Source of the DNA: Thermoplasmatota archaeon
GTDB taxonomy: Archaea > Thermoplasmatota > E2 > DHVEG-1
Length of the DNA stretch: 5,600 nt
Direction of reading: 5' to 3'
NCBI GenBank assembly: GCA_018334795.1
Contig: JAGXLH010000102.1
Coordinates: 1 to 5,600, forward strand
Positions 1 to 4,316 of the stretch are shown here, in pieces (the stretch's first letter is position 1; every line of letters starts with the position of its first letter). Both the position numbers and the translations under genes were made by a program. A model generated the notes under the pieces. It searched no databases, was not told the DNA's origin, and saw only the letters and a list, made by a program, of their open reading frames with translations.

Positions 1-60
1 ATATTTTATAGAATTGCACATTATTTAACTCTTTGCTAAAGTAAATGAAAAATATTCAAT

Positions 61-106
61 TGTTAACTTTTCACTATAAATATGAGTACTGCCAAAAAAC
101 CTTAAT
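61..106 (+). promoter_or_regulatory. Archaeal-type promoter of the hypCD operon
   Basis: A clear TATA-box-like TATAAATA lies at 75-82. In archaea transcription normally starts about 25 bases downstream of the box centre, so the start should be near 103-106. That leaves a short leader of about 25 bases before the hypC ATG at 131. The 110 bases before the gene are very AT-rich and hold no convincing reading frame. A TGTTAAC at 61-67 sits just upstream of the box and recurs as a perfect palindrome before the gene at 4317. The box is seen directly; the start site is inferred. Confidence 0.55.
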
Positions 107-130
107 AATCATGTGTTTTACCTCTGGAGC

Positions 131-364
131 ATGTGCCTTGCCGTACCTGGAAAAATCATCAAAATCGACAAAGAAAAAAAACAAGCCGTGATAGATTATG
201 GAAGTGGCACAAAAAGAAAAGCAAATATTTCATTTCTACGCGTTTCAGTTAATGATTATGTCCTAGTTCACGCCGGTTTTGCCATCCAAAAAGTCGATCC
301 CAAAGATGCACAGGAAACACTTGCTGTTTTTCACGATATGGTTGATGAAGGAGCTGAAAAATAG
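131..364 (+). CDS. hypC: HypC, [NiFe]-hydrogenase maturation chaperone
   Basis: HypC is a small chaperone that works with HypD in the cytoplasm. Together they assemble the Fe(CN)2CO unit, which HypC then carries to the immature hydrogenase large subunit. The 77-residue protein begins MCLAVPGKI, the family signature. Cys2 is the essential metal and partner ligand, exposed after the initiator Met is removed. A later VLVHAGFAIQKV segment (about residues 45-56) matches the conserved OB-fold core. The frame is open from a GTG at 113, but that start would bury the essential cysteine behind six residues, so the ATG at 131 is chosen. The stop TAG overlaps the GTG start of hypD by one base (TAGTG), which implies co-transcription and probably coupled translation. 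Length is normal for the family. No structural hydrogenase gene is visible in the window. Confidence 0.95.
   Translation: MCLAVPGKIIKIDKEKKQAVIDYGSGTKRKANISFLRVSVNDYVLVHAGFAIQKVDPKDAQETLAVFHDMVDEGAEK
350..353 (+). promoter_or_regulatory. Shine-Dalgarno for the hypD GTG start
   Basis: GGAG inside the end of hypC lies ten bases before the GTG at 364. It supports the rare start codon and the one-base overlap with hypC. Confidence 0.55.
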
Positions 365-1443
365 TGTTTTCACTCAAAGACAAGAAACTTTCCAAAAAAA
401 TCATTCAGCAAATCAAGGATTCTAATGTTTCACTCACCTTTATGCATGTGTGCGGAACCCATCAAGATTCACTTATGAAAAACGGTCTTGATTCACTTTT
501 GAAGGAAGCAGGGGTTACTATCATTCAAGGCCCGGGATGTCCAGTTTGTGTTACCACTCCTCGTGAGATCGAAGAAATGATTCATTTAGCAAAGCAAGGT
601 CATATTATCACTAGTTATGGCGATATGATTAATGTTCCAGGTCAACACCATTCACTTAGATATCTAAGAACAGAAGGCCATGATGTCCGAACTGTATACA
701 GTATTGAAGATGCCGTGTCTCTTGCAGAACAAAAACCCAACAAACAAATCGTGTTTATGGCCGTTGGATTTGAAACAACCGCTCCATCAACAGCAGCAGT
801 GTTACTCAACAATCCTCCTGAAAATTTTAGTATTCTCTGCTGCCATCGGTTAATTCCTCCTGCACTCAAAGCTATTGTTGAAATGGGAGAAATTAATATT
901 GATGGATTCATTGAACCGGGACATGTTGCAACCATTATTGGTGTTCACCCATTCTCTTTTCTTTCTGAAACTTATCACATCCCTCAAGTTATTACTGGTT
1001 TCGAACCAATTGATCTTTTAATGGCTGCTCTGATGCTAGTAAAACAAATAAAAAACGATAAGCCAATCATACAGAATGAATATACTCGCGCGGTAAAAGA
1101 AGAGGGAAATATTGTCGCACAACAACTACTCAAAAAAGTCTTTAGTAGAGAAAATAAAGAGTGGAGAGGATTTTCAACTATTCCCTCATCTGGTTTGAAA
1201 CTACAATCAGCATTCCAGAAGTATGATGCCCGAATAAAATTTGATGAGGAACTTAGACATCTTAAAAACCAAACTTTTTCAGAGCCTAAAGGTTGCCGAT
1301 GTGGGGAATTACTCCGCGGACTTATCATCCCACAAGATTGCCCTCTTTTTGCAAAAACGTGTACTCCCAGCCATCCTGTTGGACCCTGTATGGTTAGTGA
1401 CGAGGGGAGTTGCCATATAACTTTTAAATATACGAAAAGTTAA
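364..1443 (+). CDS. hypD: HypD, [NiFe]-hydrogenase maturation Fe-S protein
   Basis: HypD is the scaffold on which the iron of [NiFe]-hydrogenase gains its CN and CO ligands. It does this in a complex with HypC and receives cyanide from HypE/HypF. The 359-residue length is typical. Near the N-terminus are the conserved active-site cysteines: CGTH at 30-33 (Cys30) and GPGCPVC at 56-62 (Cys59, Cys62). The C-terminal region holds the cysteine-rich part expected to bind the [4Fe-4S] cluster (Cys311, 313, 326, 333, 342, 350, with the CRCGELLRG and VGPCMVSDEGSC segments). All key motifs are present, so the gene looks intact. One small variation is MHVCGTH where many relatives have MEVCGTH. The start is a GTG overlapping the hypC stop, backed by a GGAG ten bases upstream. 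Translation ends in a run of stops (TAATAATAA). Confidence 0.97.
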   Translation: MFSLKDKKLSKKIIQQIKDSNVSLTFMHVCGTHQDSLMKNGLDSLLKEAGVTIIQGPGCPVCVTTPREIEEMIHLAKQGHIITSYGDMINVPGQHHSLRYLRTEGHDVRTVYSIEDAVSLAEQKPNKQIVFMAVGFETTAPSTAAVLLNNPPENFSILCCHRLIPPALKAIVEMGEINIDGFIEPGHVATIIGVHPFSFLSETYHIPQVITGFEPIDLLMAALMLVKQIKNDKPIIQNEYTRAVKEEGNIVAQQLLKKVFSRENKEWRGFSTIPSSGLKLQSAFQKYDARIKFDEELRHLKNQTFSEPKGCRCGELLRGLIIPQDCPLFAKTCTPSHPVGPCMVSDEGSCHITFKYTKS

Positions 1444-1459
1444 TAATAAACCGTTTCCA

Positions 1460-1490
1460 TGTTAATTCTATAGGCAAGCAGATATTAACA
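1460..1490. repeat. Short inverted repeat upstream of the unknown gene
   Basis: TGTTAAT at 1460-1466 and ATTAACA at 1484-1490 are perfect inverted copies separated by 17 bases. They lie in the 63-base gap between hypD and the next gene, 16 bases before its start codon. The repeat could be a weak hairpin that tunes distal expression, or a dimeric protein site. In such AT-rich DNA a 7-base match can also arise by chance. Confidence 0.4.
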
Positions 1491-1506
1491 CAAGAAAGGT
1501 AATGAT

Positions 1507-2064
1507 ATGGCAAAAACAAGTGAACGGAAAAAAGAATTGGACCGGAAACGAACAGAGTGGAGGAAAACCCATCGATCCCTCGGTGGAAAAGTCATTCTTT
1601 ATCCTGAAAAACAACCAGAACATGTCAATGCAAGAGGTAACAAAACATATAATTGGTTTTGGAAAAAAATCCTTCTTCCAATCAGTTTGCATGATATCCC
1701 TGCATTGATTTCCATGATGAAACAACGTATCAACCGAGAAGATGATAAACGCAAGATCCGTAAATTCCGAACTATGATCGGAATGGCAAATGATGCCTAT
1801 CAATTAAAACAATTGGAAAATATTTCGGATTACGATTCTGATTTACAGATGGGAACTGATGCTGCCTTAAATAACACAAAAGGTTTGTTATACCAAGGTG
1901 GAAAGATGTATTCCACCGAACTAAATGAGCAAGAAGATGCTATTCTTATCAGAGATATGGAAGGAATTATTGTAGATGCACAGTATGATAATAATGGCAG
2001 TGACCGATCAGAGGAACAAACCTCTTCGTCTAATGTTTCAACGTATAAGGACTGGGATTATTAA
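1507..2064 (+). CDS. Protein of unknown function, 185 residues
   Basis: I do not recognise this protein. It has no signal peptide, no membrane segment and no cysteine motif, so it is probably cytoplasmic. The first 90 residues are strongly basic, with charged clusters at 3-23 (ERKKELDRKR) and 72-88 (KQRINREDDKRKIRKFR). Between them is an aromatic patch, YNWFWKK at 48-54. The second half is acidic and ends in a Ser/Asn/Asp-rich, probably disordered tail (about 160-185). This polarity suggests nucleic-acid binding or an adaptor role, but that is inference. The ATG at 1507 is preferred because GAAAGGT at 1494-1500 lies six bases upstream. An ATG at 1502 opens another frame that closes after 68 codons and is rejected. 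The gene follows hypD by 63 bases on the same strand and may be read through from it. Codon use is like that of its neighbours. Confidence 0.8.
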   Translation: MAKTSERKKELDRKRTEWRKTHRSLGGKVILYPEKQPEHVNARGNKTYNWFWKKILLPISLHDIPALISMMKQRINREDDKRKIRKFRTMIGMANDAYQLKQLENISDYDSDLQMGTDAALNNTKGLLYQGGKMYSTELNEQEDAILIRDMEGIIVDAQYDNNGSDRSEEQTSSSNVSTYKDWDY

Positions 2065-2101
2065 TCAAAATAATCTTAAATAACAGGTAAAAAAAGGGAT
2101 T

Positions 2102-2137
2102 CGCCAACATATAATATAATGACGACTGTTGTTGGTG
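2102..2137 (+). terminator. Hairpin after the unknown gene, possible terminator
   Basis: CGCCAACA (2102-2109) pairs with TGTTGGTG (2130-2137) over 8 bp with one G-U pair, closing a 20-base AT-rich loop. A G-rich run and then T tracts follow from about 2152. It begins 38 bases after the stop at 2064. Archaeal termination relies mainly on T tracts, so the hairpin may be accessory. Confidence 0.35.
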
Positions 2138-2150
2138 GGGGTAAAGAATT

Positions 2151-2189
2151 ATTTTTTCACATTATTTATGATAAATTTTTTTCACATTA
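2151..2189 (+). repeat. Two copies of a T-tract repeat, probable termination zone
   Basis: TTTTTTCACATTA occurs at 2152-2164 and again at 2177-2189, 25 bases apart, each led by a run of six or seven T. Runs of T in the non-template strand are the usual archaeal terminator, so a duplicated T tract here fits the end of the hypC-hypD-unknown transcript. Confidence 0.5.
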
Positions 2190-2226
2190 AAAACAGATTT
2201 GCAATTCGGAAAACACCAAAAATTTT

Positions 2227-2240
2227 AGAAATATTTTTAT
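2227..2240 (+). promoter_or_regulatory. BRE/TATA-like element in the intergenic gap
   Basis: AGAAAT at 2227-2232 fits the archaeal BRE pattern (purine, any, A/T, A, A, A/T). It is followed directly by ATTTTTAT at 2233-2240. A start about 26 bases further on falls near 2263, exactly where a predicted helix begins (2265). No protein-coding frame follows, which is why a non-coding transcript is suggested. AT-rich sequence makes chance matches common. Confidence 0.35.
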
Positions 2241-2263
2241 AGTAGTACTTACACATATATTAG

Positions 2264-2461
2264 TGAAGGGTGCAAGAAGAGATGACAAGAATAGTAAATT
2301 ACCGAAAATAGACAACACAAGTGAAAAACCATGTCTAATTACTCTCTAAAAAACCCTTCCCTTTTAGGTGGGGAGATACCGCTTACTTTTTTATCCCATC
2401 CTTTCCTCCCTCAAAATAATGGGTATCTCCCCACTTAGCCTCCCTTTAACAATCTTTTTTT
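2264..2461 (+). ncRNA. Candidate structured non-coding RNA
   Basis: Several helices nest in one order without conflict. GAAGGGT (2265-2271) pairs with ACCCTTC (2353-2359), AGAGA (2278-2282) with TCTCT (2343-2347), and TAGACA (2309-2314) with TGTCTA (2332-2337). A strong 16-bp stem follows (2365-2380 with 2422-2437), and then a run of seven T at 2455-2461. A BRE/TATA-like element sits at the right distance upstream. The end of the region is richer in G and C than the surrounding gap, a known hint of RNA genes in AT-rich archaea. It matches no tRNA, rRNA, SRP RNA or RNase P pattern that I can recognise, and the box C/D motifs are absent. The short helices could be chance; the 16-bp stem is unlikely to be. 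Confidence 0.35.
2365..2437. repeat. Strong 16-bp inverted repeat, two-way terminator or RNA stem
   Basis: TAGGTGGGGAGATACC (2365-2380) pairs with GGTATCTCCCCACTTA (2422-2437) over 16 bp with a single G-U pair. The loop is 41 bases, mostly pyrimidine. Flanks on both sides carry TCCCTTT. The element lies between convergent genes. On the plus strand it is followed by seven T (2455-2461), and on the minus strand by six T (opposite 2348-2353) 11 bases beyond the stem. It could therefore end transcripts from both sides, including the minus-strand membrane gene whose stop is at 2460. It may also be the 3' part of the candidate RNA. Confidence 0.8.
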
Positions 2462-3245
2462 ATGAAATCCTTCTTCGAAACATAAAAATCAGAAGAGTTA
2501 CCCCAAATGAACAAACATAAGCAACAATAGTACCCATAATAATTCCATATACCGGATACAAAAAGTGTATTAATGTTGCATACGTAACCACACTTGACAA
2601 TCCTAGAAGCATGGATTTAGCCATTCCCGCTGCAAAATCCGGACCATGTGCTCTCACGGTAATAATCATTGTCGAAGACAAAATCGCAGGAAACACAGAA
2701 AAAATACCGCTAATAATAGATCCAACACTAGAAAGCGATACAGCAAGAGCGATAAAAATACCTGCAAGAATACCTCTAAAAGCAATTTTTTTTGCGGTAT
2801 AATGCACTTTTACCATTCCAGAAGAAGGCCTGTTTTTCCAAAACTCCAAAACAAAAAACGCTCCAACAACAGCAATAAGATAAATTAAAACAGACACTAC
2901 CATAGAATCCATGTTAAAAATGACCAGTAATGATGAGAGAAATCCCCATACGGCAAATGTGCTTAGAAATGCAAAGGGGACAGATCGATGAACAAGTAAG
3001 GCAAACACAAGTAAAAAAACAACATTAATGCCGAGTTCAGCCGGAACCACTGCTGCAGCATCAGAAGCAAATCGATTTCCTTCATTAATCGCGATAAAAA
3101 GTAGAGCAATAACAAGAGTTGATGGAAGTGTACCAAAAATACCACCGACTTTCGTTCCAAATTTTTCAGCAATAACGGTTACCAGAACAACAACTAGTGC
3201 AGATAATATGAAAGGAATGACAATTTGAAACAATAAGGATTCCAT
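2460..3245 (-). CDS. Integral membrane protein with two copies of one module
   Basis: The protein has 261 residues from the ATG at 3245 and is almost wholly hydrophobic, with about eight likely membrane segments and a positively charged end (FRRRIS). A soluble-looking loop (about residues 136-157) splits it into halves. The halves share an ungapped pattern offset by 145 residues: GIF, P, L, then G..FA at 35-60 in the first half and 180-205 in the second. It is therefore an internal duplication, as in many small transporters. A resemblance to uncharacterised DUF3147-like archaeal membrane proteins is possible, but I am not sure of it. No substrate can be given. The frame is open two codons further to a TTG at 3251. 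The ATG is preferred because a TATA-like box is centred 28 bases upstream of it and there is no clear ribosome site. The gene is divergent from the ferritin gene. Confidence 0.85.
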   Translation of the reverse strand: MESLLFQIVIPFILSALVVVLVTVIAEKFGTKVGGIFGTLPSTLVIALLFIAINEGNRFASDAAAVVPAELGINVVFLLVFALLVHRSVPFAFLSTFAVWGFLSSLLVIFNMDSMVVSVLIYLIAVVGAFFVLEFWKNRPSSGMVKVHYTAKKIAFRGILAGIFIALAVSLSSVGSIISGIFSVFPAILSSTMIITVRAHGPDFAAGMAKSMLLGLSSVVTYATLIHFLYPVYGIIMGTIVAYVCSFGVTLLIFMFRRRIS

Positions 3246-3269
3246 ACGCAATCAGGCATCAAATAAACA

Positions 3270-3276
3270 TTTAAAA
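3270..3276 (-). promoter_or_regulatory. TATA-like box for a leaderless membrane-protein mRNA
   Basis: On the minus strand the sequence reads TTTTAAA, centred about 28 bases upstream of the ATG at 3245. Transcription would begin almost at the start codon, and no Shine-Dalgarno sequence is visible, so a leaderless mRNA is likely. Confidence 0.4.
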
Positions 3277-3318
3277 TGATTTGGTGAAAAATAAGAAAAA
3301 TATCCACCAGTTTCAAAG

Positions 3319-3333
3319 CGAAACAATTAAAAA
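3319..3333 (+). promoter_or_regulatory. BRE/TATA-like promoter of the ferritin gene
   Basis: CGAAAC (3319-3324), close to the BRE pattern, is followed directly by AATTAAAAA (3325-3333). The expected transcription start is near 3353-3356, giving a leader of about 30 bases that includes the strong ribosome site. Confidence 0.45.
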
Positions 3334-3371
3334 GAACGGGATAAGTAACAGACGACCACTCAATAAAGAAT

Positions 3372-3377
3372 GGAGGT
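3372..3377 (+). promoter_or_regulatory. Strong Shine-Dalgarno of the ferritin gene
   Basis: GGAGGT lies eight bases before the ATG at 3386. It is the best ribosome site in the window and suggests high translation, as expected for an iron-storage or peroxide-defence protein. Confidence 0.8.
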
Positions 3378-3385
3378 AAATAATC

Positions 3386-3877
3386 ATGGGAACAAAAGGC
3401 CGTGAACTATTAGGAGACAAAGTCGATCATATTTTAGAATTGCTGAACAATGCATTAGCCGATGAATGGCTCGCATACTATCAATATTGGACCGGATCAA
3501 AAGTTGTTGTTGGCCCAATGAAAGGCGAAGTAGAAGGAGAACTGATTGAGCATGCCAATGATGAACTTCGACATGCGGATATGCTTGTGGAACGAATCCT
3601 TCAACTTGGCGGTACACCAATTATCGATCCAAAAGAATGGTACAAAAAAACAAATTGTGGCTATGATGCACCATCAGATCCAAACGTGTATAAAATCCTT
3701 AATCAAAACATCAAAGGAGAACAATGCGCGATTAGTGTATACAGTAAATTGTTAAAAGAAACAATGCAAATCGATCCAGTCACCTATCAAATCATAGTAG
3801 AAATCCTTCGAGATGAAGAGGAACATGAAGAAGATCTTGAAGGAATTGTTGAAGATTTGGAAAATCTGACCAAATAA
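3386..3877 (+). CDS. DPSL-type ferritin-like diiron protein
   Basis: This 163-residue four-helix protein belongs to the ferritin superfamily. Dps-like (DPSL, thioferritin) members form hollow 12-mers that oxidise Fe(II), usually with hydrogen peroxide, and store the iron, so protecting DNA. The diiron ligands can be read in order: Glu27 in DEW (26-28), ExxH at 60-63 (Glu60, His63), Glu112 in GEQC, and ExxH at 144-147 (Glu144, His147). Cys91 in NCGYDAP and Cys114 fit the cysteine pair near the metal centre that marks the DPSL subgroup, rather than true Dps or bacterioferritin. No haem-ligand Met can be assigned. The start has a GGAGGT eight bases upstream. The gene stands alone, with divergent and convergent neighbours. 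Rubrerythrin-like or other ferritin-like functions are less likely, as there is no rubredoxin domain here. Confidence 0.88.
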   Translation: MGTKGRELLGDKVDHILELLNNALADEWLAYYQYWTGSKVVVGPMKGEVEGELIEHANDELRHADMLVERILQLGGTPIIDPKEWYKKTNCGYDAPSDPNVYKILNQNIKGEQCAISVYSKLLKETMQIDPVTYQIIVEILRDEEEHEEDLEGIVEDLENLTK

Positions 3878-3905
3878 TTAAAAAAAATTCATTCCTTTTT
3901 CTTTC
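3878..3905. terminator. Compact two-way termination zone between convergent stops
   Basis: Only 11 bases separate the ferritin stop (3877) from the minus-strand stop (3889). On the minus strand a run of eight T (opposite 3880-3887) follows the stop of the small membrane gene. On the plus strand, T-rich sequence from about 3892 ends the ferritin mRNA; it is also the Lys-rich tail codons of the opposing gene. T tracts are the main archaeal terminators. Confidence 0.5.
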
Positions 3906-4152
3906 TTTTATCTACTTCTTTATCTATTTTTTTCTGTGCAATAGCATTCGTTGAATAAAAATATACATAGACTACACCTAGTTCTAATCCAAAAATTAGT
4001 AGGAAATAGCCAAAAGTTGAAGCAATGGTTAATAAACCATCAGTAGAAAATGGTGAAACATCAAACATGATAATCAATGATCCTAGAAACGGGATAAACA
4101 TCCCAATGATTACAATGAGAAGGATTTGAATGAGATCCATATTTTTGCCCAT
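3889..4152 (-). CDS. Small two-helix membrane protein of unknown function
   Basis: The protein has 87 residues with two clear membrane segments (about 7-30 and 40-66). A short loop containing DVSPFSTDG joins them. The tail from about 70 is Lys-rich (KKIDKEVDKRKKKE) and should lie in the cytoplasm by the positive-inside rule, which puts both ends inside. Glu57 lies within the second helix, which is unusual and could matter for function or pairing with a partner. I do not recognise a family. The ATG at 4152 is supported by a TATA-like box centred 27 bases upstream; an in-frame ATG at 4140 is an alternative. The consistent hydrophobic pattern and charged tail argue for a real gene despite its size. 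It converges on the ferritin gene and is divergent from the gene at 4317. Confidence 0.75.
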   Translation of the reverse strand: MGKNMDLIQILLIVIIGMFIPFLGSLIIMFDVSPFSTDGLLTIASTFGYFLLIFGLELGVVYVYFYSTNAIAQKKIDKEVDKRKKKE

Positions 4153-4175
4153 GCATGTGGTGAAGATTGATCCTT

Positions 4176-4183
4176 ATTTTAAA
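4176..4183 (-). promoter_or_regulatory. TATA-like box for a leaderless small membrane gene
   Basis: On the minus strand the sequence reads TTTAAAAT, centred about 27 bases before the ATG at 4152. That places the transcription start at or next to the start codon, again suggesting a leaderless mRNA. Confidence 0.45.
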
Positions 4184-4217
4184 GGTATTGGTTCAACAAA
4201 GAGATATCAAAACATGT

Positions 4218-4225
4218 TGTTAACA
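4218..4225. promoter_or_regulatory. Palindrome TGTTAACA in the divergent promoter region
   Basis: A perfect 8-base palindrome sits between the divergent genes, about 10 bases upstream of a TATA-like stretch. Seven of its eight bases recur before hypC (61-67). It could be an operator core, but such AT-rich palindromes also occur by chance. Confidence 0.25.
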
Positions 4226-4234
4226 GTCGATAAG

Positions 4235-4262
4235 ATATTTATAGATGAGATGTATTAAAAAA
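4235..4262 (+). promoter_or_regulatory. TATA-like region for the VOC gene
   Basis: Two candidate boxes are present, ATATTTATAG at 4235-4244 and TATTAAAAAA at 4253-4262. They predict starts near 4266 or 4284, so a leader of roughly 30-50 bases before the ATG at 4317. I cannot choose between them. Confidence 0.35.
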
Positions 4263-4316
4263 TGATAAAAACTCACACGGATTAGCATTGAAAAATCTGT
4301 GTATCTGTTGATTGAT

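Larger units (their letters stand above)
2065..2220. other. First part of the 395-base gap between convergent genes
   Basis: No convincing gene is present here. The stretch is AT-rich, with a hairpin at 2102-2137 and two T-tract repeats (2151-2189), described separately. It looks like the trailer of the upstream gene. Confidence 0.6.

Noticed and set aside
1..60. Tail of an upstream gene at the left edge
   Set aside because: No open frame of useful length reaches the edge on either strand; the stretch looks like AT-rich promoter DNA.
113..130. GTG start giving HypC six extra residues
   Set aside because: HypC needs an N-terminal Met-Cys so that the cysteine is exposed; the ATG at 131 gives exactly that.
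642..1328. Minus-strand open frames opposite hypD
   Set aside because: They are antisense shadows of a clearly conserved gene, and their translations show no recognisable domain.
1502..1708. 68-codon frame starting at ATG 1502
   Set aside because: It overlaps the longer 1507 gene in another frame, closes early, and the ribosome site fits the 1507 start well.
2282..2312. Nine-codon mini-frame and possible box C/D RNA in the intergenic gap
   Set aside because: The frame is too short and has no ribosome site; GATGAC does not match box C (RTGATGA) and there is no paired box D.
2365..2437. Inverted repeat as ends of an insertion sequence or as a CRISPR unit
   Set aside because: The 41-base interior is far too short for a mobile element, no flanking target duplication is seen, and there is no repeat-spacer periodicity.
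2611..3228. Plus-strand open frames and one extra minus-strand frame over the membrane protein gene
   Set aside because: Their composition reflects the antisense of hydrophobic codons, with no ribosome sites or motifs.
4299..4316. GTG start adding six residues to the VOC protein
   Set aside because: The ATG at 4317 has an SD-like GTTGAT nearby and puts the cysteine knuckle at the usual N-terminal position.
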